Part shown: positions 10,545-21,189 of the stretch, in pieces
How the letters are laid out: each line of letters begins with the position of its first letter
How positions within the stretch are numbered: position 1 is the stretch's first letter
The notes under the pieces: model-generated
What the model was told of the DNA's origin: nothing
Seen by the model: only the letters and a program-made list of their open reading frames with translations
Database searches by the model: none
Translations under genes and position numbers: made by a program
Assembly (NCBI GenBank): GCA_006742785.1
Contig: AP019755.1
Location: 496,001 to 560,000 of the forward strand
Length of the DNA stretch: 64,000 nt
From: Nitrosomonas stercoris
Lineage (GTDB): Bacteria; Pseudomonadota; Gammaproteobacteria; Burkholderiales; Nitrosomonadaceae
Direction of reading: 5' to 3'

Positions 10545-13500
10545 ATGATTTCACATTTTTTTATTGACCGCCCTATTTTTGCTGCGGTGCTCTCCATCAT
10601 TATCATTGTCGTTGGACTAGTTTCCCTGGAGGAACTACCTGTCGCACAATTTCCACAAATCACCCCGCCAGTTGTGCAAATTGATGCCGATTATCCTGGT
10701 GCCAGTGCGGAAGTTGTGGCGGAATCTGTTGCGCGTCCGATCGAGGTGCAATTACCTGGAATCGATAATCTACTGTATTACGAATCGACCAGTACAAACG
10801 ATGGGCACATGACCATGAAGCTCACATTCGAAATTGGAACGGATGTGGATATTGCTCAAGTACAAACACAAAATAGACAACGGCTGGCTGAACCACAACT
10901 GCCGCCAGAAGTAGTACGACAAGGTGTCACCGTCAAAAAAATGTCGCCGGATTTATTGGCCATCGTCGGTTTGAACTCTACCAATCCTGAACATGACAAC
11001 ATTTTTCTGTCAAACTTTGCCCTGTTGCGTATTCTGGACAACATCAAACGCCTACCAGGTGTAGGAGACGCCATCATTTTTGGGGGGCAAGATTACACCA
11101 TGCGCATCATTCTTGATCCCACACGCATGGCACAACGTGGATTGATTCCTTCCGATATTGCCGCCGTTGTGCGTGAACAAAATCGGGATTTTCCGGCTGG
11201 CAGAATAGGTCGTGAACCTTCCCCACAAGGCACGCAACTGACGCTCCCATTGATCACCAGTGGGCGTATGAGCGAAGTGCAAGAATTTGAAGATATGATT
11301 ATTCGCGCCTATCCGGATGGTTCCATGGTGCGCTTAAAAGACGTCGCCAAAATAGAACTGGGTGCTCAATCTTATGATCTTCAAGGGCGTTTAAGCGGTA
11401 CACCTACCACGCTTCTGCTCACATATCTGGCGCCGGGCGGTAATGCATTGGATACCGTCAAATTGATCCGGCAGGAAATGGATAAATTGACCAAAAGTTT
11501 CCCGGCAGGCGTGTCACATAGCCTGGTCTACGATACCACCACTTATGTCGAAGTTTCCATCAAAGAAGTAATCTTCACACTCCTTGAAGCAACGCTACTG
11601 GTCATCCTGGTTGTTTTCATTTTTTTACAAAGCTGGCGCGCCACACTGATTCCAGCAACTGCCGTACCTATTTCTCTAATTGGTACTTTCGCCGGCATGC
11701 ATGCACTAGGCTTCTCGGTTAATACATTAACATTGTTCGGCATGGTGCTCTCCATTGGTATTGTGGTGGATGACGCCATTGTCGTGGTAGAAAATGTCGA
11801 ACGTCATATGGCCAAAGGCAGGTTATCGCCTAAAGAAGCCGCCAAAATAGCCATGACCGAAGTCACTGGGCCAGTTATTGCCATCGTGCTGGTTCTAGCC
11901 GCAGTGTTCGTACCGGTCGGATTTCTCGGTGGCATCACCGGCGAGTTGTACAAACAATTTGCAATTACTATCGCAGTCTCAGTTGCTATTTCCGGATTTG
12001 TCGCACTCACACTGAGTCCAGCATTATGTGCATTGGTGCTTAAACCTGGTAGCGAATCCAAACGTGGCTTCTGGAAAGTATTTAACCGCTTATTCGAACA
12101 CATGGAAAATAGTTACGTGCATGTAACCGCAGGCATCCTGAAACGTGCGCTACTGGCCATCATCCTGTTCGCGTTGCTCATATCCATCATTCTGGGTCTA
12201 ACCAAAACCATTCCAACCAGCTTTCTACCAGAAGAAGATCAAGGTTATTTCATTACAATTGTCCAGCTACCTAATGGTGCTTCCATCGAGCGCATGACTG
12301 AAGTTGTCAGTCATCTGGAAGATTATTTTCTGGCTATTCCCGCTGTGCACTCAACTGATGCACTTGCTGGGCAAGACTCTGTTTTCGGTACACGTGGTAC
12401 CAATCAAGCCACCATGTTTGTTATCTTGCACCCTTGGGACCAACGTCAAGAGGATGCTGAACATGCGCGCAGCTTGATCGCACAAGCTTTTCAGAAATTT
12501 ACCACCATTCCTGAAGCACGCGTGCTGGCTTTTAATGCACCTTCTATCCGAGGATTAGGTTCCACCGGTGGATTTTCAGTGCAATTGCAAGACCCAGTCG
12601 GTCGAGATTTCGCTGAATTCGCTGCTGTTACCCAGGAATTTATCCAGCGTGCACTGGCAGATCCGGCTATTGCTGTTGCCAGTTCAAATTTTCGTGTCAA
12701 TACTCCACGGCTATTTGCAGAAATTGATCGTGAGCGCGTCAAAGCACTCGGTGTGCCAATTTCGGATGTATTTGATACGTTGCAAGCTTATTTTGGCAAT
12801 CTGTACATTAATGATTTCATCAAATATGGGCGCATTTTCCGGGTGCAAACAGAAGCCACGCCGGAAGATCGTGCCACGCCAGCTGATATCAGCAAAATCT
12901 ATGTACGCGTACAAAATGATGATGCTACCCAGGCTATGATTCCGTTGGATTCTGTAGTGAAGATCAAATTTAACAGCGGACCCGATCCGGTGACTCACTT
13001 TAATGGTTACAACTCTGCACAAGTGCTAGGAGGCGCTGCGCCCGGTTACAGCTCCGGACAAGCACTGACTGCATTGGAAAAAATTGCCAACGAAGTGTTG
13101 ATTCCAGAAGGATACGCATTTGATTGGAGTGGTATTTCTTTCCAAGAACAACATGCAAAAGGACAATCCGTACAAATTTTTGCCTTTGCTTTGCTGATGG
13201 TGTTTCTAGTGCTCGCCGCATTGTATGAGAGCTGGTCGGTGCCATTCGCCGTTATCCTGGCGGTTCCTTTTGGTATCTTAGGAGCGCTACTGGCCATTTG
13301 GACACGCGGCTTAACCAACGATATCTATTTTCAAATCGGACTCATTACCCTGATTGGACTAGCTGCCAAAAATGCCATTTTGATCGTTGAATTCGCCAAC
13401 GAACGTTATGCCGCCGGTGCATCCCCCACTGAAGCTGCACTGGAAGCGGCTCGCCTGCGTTTTCGTCCCATCATCATGACTTCCATGGCCTTTATACTCG

Positions 13501-13670
13501 GAGTTTTCCCATTGGTTATTGCCTCTGGCGCTGGTGCAGCGAGCCGGCATTCAATTGGAACCGGTGTATTTGGCGGTATGCTAGCGGCAACTTTTCTCGC
13601 GATATTTTTTGTACCACTCTTCTTTGTCGTGATCGGCAAGCTGACGCATCGGCGCAAATACGTCAAATGA
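10545..13670 (+). CDS. RND efflux inner-membrane pump, HAE1 family (second copy)
   Basis: The 1041-residue product is a paralogue of the pump at 6981, sharing long identical blocks such as RPIEVQLPGIDNLLYYESTS. It keeps the Asp-Asp pair in GIVVDDAIVVVENVERHM (about 406-407) and the Lys in LAAKNAILIVEFANE (about 941), so it should be active. It lacks the charged C-terminal tail of the first copy. No adaptor or channel gene of its own lies nearby, so it probably shares those upstream. The terminator and repeat before it suggest a separate promoter. Two similar pumps with one adaptor recall the MdtABC and MuxABC systems, but both copies here look like standard AcrB/MexF-type pumps. Confidence 0.94.
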   Translation: MISHFFIDRPIFAAVLSIIIIVVGLVSLEELPVAQFPQITPPVVQIDADYPGASAEVVAESVARPIEVQLPGIDNLLYYESTSTNDGHMTMKLTFEIGTDVDIAQVQTQNRQRLAEPQLPPEVVRQGVTVKKMSPDLLAIVGLNSTNPEHDNIFLSNFALLRILDNIKRLPGVGDAIIFGGQDYTMRIILDPTRMAQRGLIPSDIAAVVREQNRDFPAGRIGREPSPQGTQLTLPLITSGRMSEVQEFEDMIIRAYPDGSMVRLKDVAKIELGAQSYDLQGRLSGTPTTLLLTYLAPGGNALDTVKLIRQEMDKLTKSFPAGVSHSLVYDTTTYVEVSIKEVIFTLLEATLLVILVVFIFLQSWRATLIPATAVPISLIGTFAGMHALGFSVNTLTLFGMVLSIGIVVDDAIVVVENVERHMAKGRLSPKEAAKIAMTEVTGPVIAIVLVLAAVFVPVGFLGGITGELYKQFAITIAVSVAISGFVALTLSPALCALVLKPGSESKRGFWKVFNRLFEHMENSYVHVTAGILKRALLAIILFALLISIILGLTKTIPTSFLPEEDQGYFITIVQLPNGASIERMTEVVSHLEDYFLAIPAVHSTDALAGQDSVFGTRGTNQATMFVILHPWDQRQEDAEHARSLIAQAFQKFTTIPEARVLAFNAPSIRGLGSTGGFSVQLQDPVGRDFAEFAAVTQEFIQRALADPAIAVASSNFRVNTPRLFAEIDRERVKALGVPISDVFDTLQAYFGNLYINDFIKYGRIFRVQTEATPEDRATPADISKIYVRVQNDDATQAMIPLDSVVKIKFNSGPDPVTHFNGYNSAQVLGGAAPGYSSGQALTALEKIANEVLIPEGYAFDWSGISFQEQHAKGQSVQIFAFALLMVFLVLAALYESWSVPFAVILAVPFGILGALLAIWTRGLTNDIYFQIGLITLIGLAAKNAILIVEFANERYAAGASPTEAALEAARLRFRPIIMTSMAFILGVFPLVIASGAGAASRHSIGTGVFGGMLAATFLAIFFVPLFFVVIGKLTHRRKYVK

Positions 13671-13829
13671 ACATACCAAACTAGCGACACAAACGATCTA
13701 AATCACTCTGAAAAATGTTAGGAAGATGTCGTCAGCTCTCATTAGAACCAACTATACGAAACTTAGAAGTATTGCAGATATATTCTTGATGTAGAAATGA
13801 CAATGCAGATCATTCCTTTTTAGCAGCAT

Positions 13830-14171
13830 TTAAGTATCCGGAAGAAACTGTTGTTCCTTCACTATTTCTAACCCTGCGCCACAATGCCAGCACAATTGGA
13901 AGTTTTCCGGATTTTCCTCCCCACACTGCGGGCAAAAAATATGTCCTGTCACTTGGGGCGCTTGTTCGTATTCCACCACAATTTTGCGGCCACGTTCATA
14001 ATCCTGCTCACGCACAACCCATACTTCTGGGTAGGCATGGGTGAATGGAATTTCACCAACGCCACCTTGAGCATATTCATTAAGCAATTTTGACGGAATA
14101 TAAGCACTCTCTAGCAAGTCCTGAATCATACGTGCTTCGAACAAATTATCAGCGGTATATAATTTTTTCAT
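13830..14171 (-). CDS. DUF2007 protein with C-terminal zinc ribbon
   Basis: The 113-residue product opens with KKLYTADNLFEARMIQDLLE, typical of DUF2007 (also called putative signal-transducing protein, a GlnB-like fold). It ends with a zinc ribbon, CPQC and CWHC, at about residues 80-97. The family function is unknown. It lies downstream of der in the same direction, after a gap of about 127 bases, and may be the last gene of the ndk-to-der run. Confidence 0.8.
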   Translation of the reverse strand: MKKLYTADNLFEARMIQDLLESAYIPSKLLNEYAQGGVGEIPFTHAYPEVWVVREQDYERGRKIVVEYEQAPQVTGHIFCPQCGEENPENFQLCWHCGAGLEIVKEQQFLPDT

Positions 14172-14298
14172 AAAATAGCCGCTCCATATCCATGCTGGAG
14201 CAAATGGCGTGACAACAAAAATCAGATCATCACTATTGGATCGGCTGTTAAAGCTTGCTTATAGCGAAAATCATCATTGCAATGGTACCACCTAACGA

Positions 14299-15702
14299 TC
14301 AGCCATATTTTTTGCGATTGCGACGGCGGCGACTACGTGCACGCCGTGCTTCTTGCTCGGTAAGAGGAGTTTTCTTGTTGGCATAAGGATTATGGCCAAC
14401 TCTAAATTCCACTCTGAGTGGTGTACCTTGCAGCTGGAATACCTCACGAAAGGTGTTTTCAAGGTAGCGCTGATAAGTCTTGGGCACATGTTCCAGCATG
14501 GAACCGTGAATAATAATCAAGGGGGGGTTTTCACCCCCTTGATGTGCATACCGCAATTTGGGGCGCGACATGCCACCACGCGGTGGAGGTTGTTTGGCAA
14601 CAGCAGCTAGCATGGCACGCGTCAGTTTAGGGGTTGGAATACGCGCCATTGCCGCTGCATAAGCAGTATCAACTGAAGGCATGATCACTTTCATACCAGT
14701 CCCATGCAATGCAGAAACATAATGCAGGTTGGCAAAATTCAGGAACGCCAGCTTACGCCCAAACTCCAGTTTGATCTGATCGCGCCGATAATCATCTAGC
14801 CCATCCCATTTGTTGATGACTACAACCAGCGCACGCCCTGCTTCCAATATAAATCCGGCAATTCGCGCATCCTGTTCAGAAATACCGCTATGTGCATCCA
14901 GTACCAGGATCGCCACATTGGCAGCTTCAATTGCTTGTAAAGTCTTGATGGCCGAAAATTTCTCAATTGTTTCCCAAACCTTCGTTGCACGACGCAATCC
15001 GGCAGTGTCAATCAAAGTATAGGGTCGCTGATCATATTCAAAATCAACGTAGATGCTATCTCTGGTCGTTCCTGGTTGATCAAATGTAATCAGCCGCTCT
15101 TCTCCCAACAGGGTATTGATCAGTGTAGATTTTCCTACATTTGGGCGACCAACAATTGCAATAGCAGGATGTTTGAGGCGTGCTGATTCAGCTTCATCGG
15201 CAGCGGCATAGGCGTAATCTTCCAGCGCAAAATCAACTAACTCTCCCAGGTGCTCCCCATGTAATGCTGACACACTATGCGGTGCACCCAAACCCAATTC
15301 ATGGAATTCGGCCATCATTGGTGATGCGTGCATGCCTTCAGCTTTATTGACAACTAATATGATACGTTGACCAGTTTTACGCAGCTGATCTGCAATGATC
15401 TTATCTTGAGAAGCCAGGCCTTGGCGACCGTCCACCACAAATAGCACCACATCAGCCTCATCTACCGCTTGCAGGGTTTGTTGCGCCATCGCGTGCAAAA
15501 TCCCAGATTTTATGACTGGCTCAAATCCACCAGTATCCACCACAAAATAAGGTTTCAGCCCCAACTTGCCATGACCATAATGACGATCCCGCGTCAAGCC
15601 AGGAATATCCGCCACAAGCGCATCGCGGCTACGTGTCAGCCGATTGAATAGTGTTGATTTACCAACATTGGGACGCCCGACCAGGACAAGAGTGGGTTTC
15701 AT
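14299..15702 (-). CDS. der: Ribosome-assembly GTPase Der (EngA)
   Basis: Der is a cytoplasmic GTPase needed for maturation of the 50S subunit. The 467-residue product has the two tandem G domains unique to this family: [14 protein letters not shown] near residue 8 with DTGGFEP, and [14 protein letters not shown] near 180 with DTAGLRR. NKAEG and NKWDG are the guanine-specificity motifs. A C-terminal KH-like domain follows and the tail is very rich in Arg and Lys. The place next to bamB is the common proteobacterial arrangement. Confidence 0.97.
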   Translation of the reverse strand: MKPTLVLVGRPNVGKSTLFNRLTRSRDALVADIPGLTRDRHYGHGKLGLKPYFVVDTGGFEPVIKSGILHAMAQQTLQAVDEADVVLFVVDGRQGLASQDKIIADQLRKTGQRIILVVNKAEGMHASPMMAEFHELGLGAPHSVSALHGEHLGELVDFALEDYAYAAADEAESARLKHPAIAIVGRPNVGKSTLINTLLGEERLITFDQPGTTRDSIYVDFEYDQRPYTLIDTAGLRRATKVWETIEKFSAIKTLQAIEAANVAILVLDAHSGISEQDARIAGFILEAGRALVVVINKWDGLDDYRRDQIKLEFGRKLAFLNFANLHYVSALHGTGMKVIMPSVDTAYAAAMARIPTPKLTRAMLAAVAKQPPPRGGMSRPKLRYAHQGGENPPLIIIHGSMLEHVPKTYQRYLENTFREVFQLQGTPLRVEFRVGHNPYANKKTPLTEQEARRARSRRRRNRKKYG

Positions 15703-15749
15703 ATCATAACGCTATGAAAAATGCTTGATTTGGTAACTAGAGAAGCCCG

Positions 15750-16973
15750 TTACTGGAGCGCAAAGGCAAAGATACCGCCCTTGAGCGTTTGTACTACAAA
15801 GCCATCCGGCAGATATTCTGCGCGCGACAAGATAGTGCCGCCATCGGTAGGTGAACGAGCCAATAGCGAACCATCCTGACGATTGATCAAGGTGACAAAT
15901 CCTTGATCATCCCCCACAACCAATCGATTGCCTCTGACAATCATTAAACCGGAAAGCTTGCGACTACCTAATTTTCCACGTTTCCAGGCAACGGTACCAC
16001 TACTCTTGTCATAGGCTATCACCGTACCATGCTCTTCGCTAACATAGAGATAATGATTATCGATCATCATTCCCATGCTGCTGGAAACATCTCTTGCCCA
16101 AACTTGATTACCAGTGGACATTTCAAAGCAGGCAGCACGCCCGTGGTAAGCCACTGCACATACCTGATTCTCATCCACTACTGGTAAACTACTGATATCT
16201 GTCATACGCTCCAGTTCGGTAACGCCATGCGGTTGTGACACAGTGACTTCCCAGCCAACCTCTCCCGTAAATAAATTCAACGCCACCAACTTGCCACCGG
16301 GAAATCCAGCAAAAATAGCGCCACGCGCAATTGATACCCCAACAAAACTGCGTACTGTCAAAGAAGGTATGACACTTTGATAACTCCAAATGCGTTTTCC
16401 ATCTGTTGCATCCAAACCAAAAAGTCTGCTGTCACCTGTGCGTACGACAACGACACCGCTATCCACTTTGGGAGGACTTAGAATTTCACCAGGAATTTGT
16501 GCTTGCCATAAAGCATTACCAGCCTCATCAAAAGCCAGTACTTCACCTTTATAAGTACCCAGTAAAACCATTCCGTAGTTAGCTCCCACCCCTCCGGAAA
16601 GCTGAGAATCTGTTTCTACGCGCCAGATTTCCTGACCTGTGGCAGGATCAAGTTTTACCAAACGGCCATCTTCTGCTGCTACATAGAGGGCGCCATTATC
16701 ATAAACAGGTGAAAAAACTGCGGTTTTGCTGGCAGCCAGTTTCTTTTGCCACAAAGGCTGAATGGGAACCAATGTTTGCAATGCAGCAATTTCAGCTTCA
16801 TCAATTTCTATTTCATCTTCATCACTGCTGAAAAGATCAGTGAAATGTCCCCCACCAAAATCACTTAGGTTCGCACATGCTCCTAGCCACAGCAATAATA
16901 GTGAAACGAAAACACACTTTATCCACTTACTTGTCACGAAAATACGATTTGTAATCAACAGCCAATCCGCCAC
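15750..16973 (-). CDS. bamB: Outer-membrane assembly lipoprotein BamB
   Basis: BamB is a beta-propeller lipoprotein of the BAM complex, which inserts barrel proteins into the outer membrane. The product has a lipobox LGAC followed by NLSDF, then repeated PQQ-like blades such as NGALYVAAEDGRLVKLDPAT and GNALWQAQIPGEI. The longest frame starts with GTG at 16973, five bases after the yfgM stop. A second in-frame GTG at 16937 would give a shorter and more usual signal peptide (395 residues instead of 407), so the start is uncertain. It is probably translated in one operon with yfgM and der. Confidence 0.93.
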   Translation of the reverse strand: MADWLLITNRIFVTSKWIKCVFVSLLLLWLGACANLSDFGGGHFTDLFSSDEDEIEIDEAEIAALQTLVPIQPLWQKKLAASKTAVFSPVYDNGALYVAAEDGRLVKLDPATGQEIWRVETDSQLSGGVGANYGMVLLGTYKGEVLAFDEAGNALWQAQIPGEILSPPKVDSGVVVVRTGDSRLFGLDATDGKRIWSYQSVIPSLTVRSFVGVSIARGAIFAGFPGGKLVALNLFTGEVGWEVTVSQPHGVTELERMTDISSLPVVDENQVCAVAYHGRAACFEMSTGNQVWARDVSSSMGMMIDNHYLYVSEEHGTVIAYDKSSGTVAWKRGKLGSRKLSGLMIVRGNRLVVGDDQGFVTLINRQDGSLLARSPTDGGTILSRAEYLPDGFVVQTLKGGIFAFALQ

Positions 16974-16978
16974 TCAGT

Positions 16979-17617
16979 TTAATCTTCTTGCAAGGCATCA
17001 AGCTTCATCTGTATCACGCTGCGGTATCCTCCTTGCGTATTCATACCAGCCAGGGCTTGCTGATAAGCTGCACGCGCATCGTTATACTTGCCTGAAACTG
17101 CCAATACATCTCCTTTTAAATCTGCATACAATCCAGTAAAGGAAACACCATGTTGTGTATTTAACAAGCCCAATGCCTGCTCATATTTGTTTTCATCCAA
17201 TAACACACTGGCCAAGCGTAATCGAGCCAAATCCTTGATTTCAGGTTCTTTAGCGAAATCAACTGCCCACTGCAACATCTTGCTGGCAGCCGCGTTATCA
17301 CCTGCCTGCACAGCGGCATGCGCTGCAATTAGTGCCGCGCGTGAAGCATAACCACTCCCCGCAAAACCTTCCGTGAGCAACTGGGCTGCATCCATTATTT
17401 TTACCAGCTCACTTTTCTTTTCAACCTGCTGCTGAAGAACAGCGTATAAATCAGCTGCTTGACGTGCTTGTTCACCTTGATAGTTATTCCACATCCGAGT
17501 GCCAACCATGGCCGCTGTAAACACAGCTATTGCCAACAACAATGTGGTGCCATTGGCAGCCCACCAGGCTTTCAGCTTATCTATCTTTTCCTGTTCTTCC
17601 AAATCCAGTACAGACAT
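16979..17617 (-). CDS. yfgM: YfgM family membrane-anchored TPR-like protein
   Basis: The 212-residue product has one N-terminal transmembrane segment (about 24-42, LLLAIAVFTAAMVGTRMW) and a helical TPR-like periplasmic domain. YfgM is an ancillary factor of the SecYEG translocon that works with the PpiD chaperone on envelope proteins. The opening SVLDLEEQEKIDKLKAWW and the place between hisS and bamB are typical of the family. The hisS stop lies seven bases upstream of its start. Confidence 0.9.
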   Translation of the reverse strand: MSVLDLEEQEKIDKLKAWWAANGTTLLLAIAVFTAAMVGTRMWNNYQGEQARQAADLYAVLQQQVEKKSELVKIMDAAQLLTEGFAGSGYASRAALIAAHAAVQAGDNAAASKMLQWAVDFAKEPEIKDLARLRLASVLLDENKYEQALGLLNTQHGVSFTGLYADLKGDVLAVSGKYNDARAAYQQALAGMNTQGGYRSVIQMKLDALQED

Positions 17618-17623
17618 TATTTC

Positions 17624-18901
17624 CTACCTTCCATCTTCATTAAATGTTTTCAAAAACACGGCCATTTCAGTAAAATTGATTCTGACCTGCTCCGCAGTCG
17701 TACGCAATGATTTAATACTGACTTGTTCGGCAGTAGCCTCGTCATCACCAATAACAGCGGCAAAACGCGCACCGCTAGCATCAGCTTTTTTCATTTGTGA
17801 TTTAAATTTTCCGCCCCCACTATGCAGAATAACTTTCAACCCGTTATCTCGCAAAAACTCTGCAACTTTCCAGGCAAATCGAGAAGCCACACTACCTTGA
17901 TGAACGACATATACATCGGGGGCAATATTTTCCTTCACCTCATCTATCTGACTGATCAAAGACAAAATACGTTCTATCCCCATCGCAAAACCACAGGCAG
18001 GAGCAGGTTTACCACCAATTTGTGCAATTAATCCATCATAACGGCCCCCGGCGCAGATAGTGCCTTGTGCGCCTAGTTTATCGGTGACCCACTCAAATAC
18101 GGTACGGTTGTAATAATCCAGTCCTCTGACTAAGCGATGATTAATCTCAAACTCAATGCCTTGATCATGCAAGAGCTGCTGTAATGCGGCAAAATGTGCG
18201 TGTGATTCTTCATCCAGATCATCAAACAAATGCGGGGCATTCTGAAGAATTTCGCGTAGCGCCGGATTTTTACTATCCAAAATGCGTAAAGGATTTGTTT
18301 TCAAGCGTCGGCGTGCATCCTCATCCAGCGCATCATAAAATTGCTCCAGATAATTGATGAGACGCGTGCGATAAACAGCACGAGATTCGCTACTTCCCAA
18401 GGTGCTAATCTCAAGCCGGACATCCTCAATGCCCAATAAACGCCATAAACGTGCGCACATCACAATGAGTTCGGCATCAATATCAGGACCAGTAAACCCA
18501 AGTGCTTCAACACCCACCTGGTGAAATTGACGGTAGCGCCCTTTTTGCGGGCGTTCATGTCGAAACATTGGTCCGCTGTAATACAGGCGTTGCGGACCTG
18601 CATATAACAAATTATGTTCGATCACTGCACGCACACAGGAGGCTGTTCCCTCCGGGCGCAGCGTTAAACGTTCGCCATTGAGCTGATCAACGAAAGAATA
18701 CATTTCTTTCTCGACAATATCTGTCACTTCACCAATTGAGCGTACAAACAGGTCGGTTTGCTCAACAATTGGGGTACGTATACTGCGATAACCGTATGCT
18801 GACAACCAGGAACGAATGGTATCGTCAAAAAAATCCCACAAACCGCTTTCATCCGGCAGGATGTCGTTCATCCCGCGTACTGCCCTGATTGTCTCAGGCA
18901 T
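17624..18901 (-). CDS. hisS: Histidine-tRNA ligase
   Basis: This class II aminoacyl-tRNA synthetase charges tRNA-His. Motif 2 reads [21 protein letters not shown], the histidine-specific block is [16 protein letters not shown], and motif 3 is GFAMGIERI. An anticodon-binding domain closes the protein. The frame is open further upstream, but the start chosen is the ATG giving [18 protein letters not shown], the standard N-terminus of 425 residues. This ATG overlaps the end of ispG by eight bases, which suggests translational coupling. Confidence 0.96.
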   Translation of the reverse strand: MPETIRAVRGMNDILPDESGLWDFFDDTIRSWLSAYGYRSIRTPIVEQTDLFVRSIGEVTDIVEKEMYSFVDQLNGERLTLRPEGTASCVRAVIEHNLLYAGPQRLYYSGPMFRHERPQKGRYRQFHQVGVEALGFTGPDIDAELIVMCARLWRLLGIEDVRLEISTLGSSESRAVYRTRLINYLEQFYDALDEDARRRLKTNPLRILDSKNPALREILQNAPHLFDDLDEESHAHFAALQQLLHDQGIEFEINHRLVRGLDYYNRTVFEWVTDKLGAQGTICAGGRYDGLIAQIGGKPAPACGFAMGIERILSLISQIDEVKENIAPDVYVVHQGSVASRFAWKVAEFLRDNGLKVILHSGGGKFKSQMKKADASGARFAAVIGDDEATAEQVSIKSLRTTAEQVRINFTEMAVFLKTFNEDGR

Positions 18902-20138
18902 GAGCTGTTTTCTTCCGATATTTGGTACGCACGTACTCATCGACAATGGCGCGAAACTCGTCGGCAATATGATCACCTTTCAAGGTGACTGTTTTCTGGC
19001 CATCCACAAATACTGGTGCAACGGGTGTTTCTCCTGATCCAGGCAGGCTGATACCAATATCAGCATGTTTGCTCTCACCTGGTCCATTGACAACACATCC
19101 CATCACCGCCAATGACATATTTTCAACGCCTTCATACTGCTCACGCCACACGATCATCTGTTCACGTACATATAACTGAATACTCTCAGCCAACTCCTGA
19201 AAATAAGTGCTGGAAGTACGTCCACAACCGGGGCACGATGCCACCAAAGGAACAAACGCACGCAATCCCATTGTCTGCAGAATTTCCTGAGCAACAATGA
19301 CTTCTCGTGCACGATCGCCACCAGGCTCTGGCGTCAACGAAATACGAATGGTATCGCCTATACCTCTAAACAGTAGAACTGATAATGCCGCCGTTGAAGC
19401 AACGATTCCTTTTGATCCCATGCCTGCCTCAGTGAGTCCCAGATGCAATGCATACTCACATTGTTCAGCTAGTTCACCGTATACCGCAATTAAATCCTGC
19501 ACGCCACTGACCTTGCATGACAACACGATATGATCGCGTCCTAGCCCAATCTCTTCTGCTTTTGCTGCACTTTCCAATGCGGAAGTAATCAGTGCTTTGT
19601 GCATTACTTGAGAAGCACCTAACGGATCAGAGGAACGTGCATTTTCATCCATGATCCGCGCCAGCATTTCAGGATCAAGACTGCCCCAGTTCACCCCGAT
19701 ACGCACAGGCTTGTCATACTTGCAAGCCATTTCGATCAGTATAGAAAACTGCTCATCGCGCTTTTTACCGTGTCCCACATTCCCCGGATTGATACGATAT
19801 TTAGCCAGTGCCTGAGCGCAATCCGGATAAGCTGTCAGCAGTTTGTGCCCATTAAAATGAAAGTCCCCTACCAGCGGAACATGGCAACCTATATCATCTA
19901 ACCGGGCACGTATCCCTGGGACAGCTTGTGCAGCTTCCTTGGTATTAACGGTGATTCTAACCAGCTCGGAGCCAGCCAATGCTAGTTGTTCAACTTGCTG
20001 GACTGTTGCTAGCTCATTGGCTGTATCGGTATTGGTCATGGACTGTACGACAATCGGTGCACCACCACCGATCATGACTGGACCTACTTTGACTCCTACG
20101 CTCTTGCGACGCGGTGAAGGTACGTTACTAGAAGACAT
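18894..20138 (-). CDS. ispG: 4-hydroxy-3-methylbut-2-enyl diphosphate synthase
   Basis: IspG (GcpE) is the iron-sulphur enzyme that makes HMBPP in the methylerythritol phosphate route to isoprenoids. The 414-residue product has the N-terminal TIM-barrel region starting [22 protein letters not shown]. The cluster region shows CPGCGRT and later [10 protein letters not shown], which supply the three Cys ligands. Length is normal for the proteobacterial form. It overlaps hisS and follows rodZ by 22 bases in the same direction. Confidence 0.96.
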   Translation of the reverse strand: MSSSNVPSPRRKSVGVKVGPVMIGGGAPIVVQSMTNTDTANELATVQQVEQLALAGSELVRITVNTKEAAQAVPGIRARLDDIGCHVPLVGDFHFNGHKLLTAYPDCAQALAKYRINPGNVGHGKKRDEQFSILIEMACKYDKPVRIGVNWGSLDPEMLARIMDENARSSDPLGASQVMHKALITSALESAAKAEEIGLGRDHIVLSCKVSGVQDLIAVYGELAEQCEYALHLGLTEAGMGSKGIVASTAALSVLLFRGIGDTIRISLTPEPGGDRAREVIVAQEILQTMGLRAFVPLVASCPGCGRTSSTYFQELAESIQLYVREQMIVWREQYEGVENMSLAVMGCVVNGPGESKHADIGISLPGSGETPVAPVFVDGQKTVTLKGDHIADEFRAIVDEYVRTKYRKKTAHA

Positions 20139-20160
20139 GGTTTAAACTAAAATCAATAAA

Positions 20161-21189
20161 TTATTCAAGTGAAAAACGCGCAACGTCATCATTCTTGCGA
20201 GTATAAGGGCCCAAATCAACTTTGTTCCCGTTATAGGTAAGGCTAACACCCGCAGCATTGCCAATGACAAGATATAAAGGCGGCTCCCCTTCTATGGTTT
20301 GTTCAGATCCTCGCGGATTAATTTTTTCAAGAATCACTTGGCCATTATTATCTTTGATCTTGACCCAGGAATCCTTGGTAAAAGCAAAATGCAACACTTT
20401 CTTACCACTATTCGCTGTTGCCGATGCCTCACTTTCCACAACTGGGGCGATGGATGGCGCAGAAGTTTCTGGTAAAACACTGGCAACCGGAGGCAAACTT
20501 ATCTCTGTCGAAATTGAAGGCTCAATGGAGGCAGAATTGACTATCGTTGAAGAAAAAGGCAATGGCAGATCCACTGCGACTTGATCACTCTCGCCAACGG
20601 CACCAGGCTGCACAATCTGATCCTCTTCTCCCAACATATAGGAAGAAGTAGCTATTTTTTCTGGTACTTTTTCATAATACAATCCGTAAGCAGCAAATGC
20701 TGCCAGTATCACACCTACATACAATAACAGCCACCCGCCTCGATTACCTCGATGAGGTTGGTATACAGGCTCTAAAGTTCTAAAACGTGCTGCCGTGTCT
20801 CTTATAGTAAAAATATTATTGACGGGTCTGCGCCGTGTGATAGTTTCCACCAGCAAAGTTGTATCATCAAGTTGAAGCAGATTGGCATAATTGCGTACAT
20901 AGCCACGCAAAAATACTGCCGCTGGCAGTTTGGAAAAATCCTGATCTTCTATTGCCTGTATTTGTTGTTCCGATAAGCGTAACCGATGTGCCACTTCGGC
21001 AATACTTATGCCTCGCTTAATTCTCTCTTCGCGCAACTTTTGTCCAAAATCAGGGGTAGAGGGAGTATCACTGGTTTGCACCTTATCAATCTGATCAAGT
21101 TGCTCTGATTTTTTTTCATCCATATGCACGCCACTCGTTACGATCGCTTGATTTTCCGTCTGCTTGTCTATTTCATTTTCTTCCATCAT
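20161..21189 (-). CDS. rodZ: RodZ-like helix-turn-helix membrane protein
   Basis: The 342-residue product has a cytoplasmic helix-turn-helix of the Cro/xenobiotic type (GISIAEVAHRLRLSEQQIQA, about residues 60-80), a single transmembrane segment (about 150-165, GWLLLYVGVILAAFAAYGLY), and a periplasmic DUF4115 domain with DSWVKIKDNNGQVI. RodZ binds MreB and helps maintain rod shape; here mreB is far away at 43377. The HTH serves as a protein-binding domain in known RodZ. The ATG overlaps the pilF stop as ATGA. Confidence 0.88.
   Translation of the reverse strand: MMEENEIDKQTENQAIVTSGVHMDEKKSEQLDQIDKVQTSDTPSTPDFGQKLREERIKRGISIAEVAHRLRLSEQQIQAIEDQDFSKLPAAVFLRGYVRNYANLLQLDDTTLLVETITRRRPVNNIFTIRDTAARFRTLEPVYQPHRGNRGGWLLLYVGVILAAFAAYGLYYEKVPEKIATSSYMLGEEDQIVQPGAVGESDQVAVDLPLPFSSTIVNSASIEPSISTEISLPPVASVLPETSAPSIAPVVESEASATANSGKKVLHFAFTKDSWVKIKDNNGQVILEKINPRGSEQTIEGEPPLYLVIGNAAGVSLTYNGNKVDLGPYTRKNDDVARFSLE

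Noticed and set aside
18902..18976. 25-residue N-terminal extension of hisS
   Set aside because: It lies inside ispG, and the ATG at 18901 gives the standard histidyl-tRNA synthetase start.
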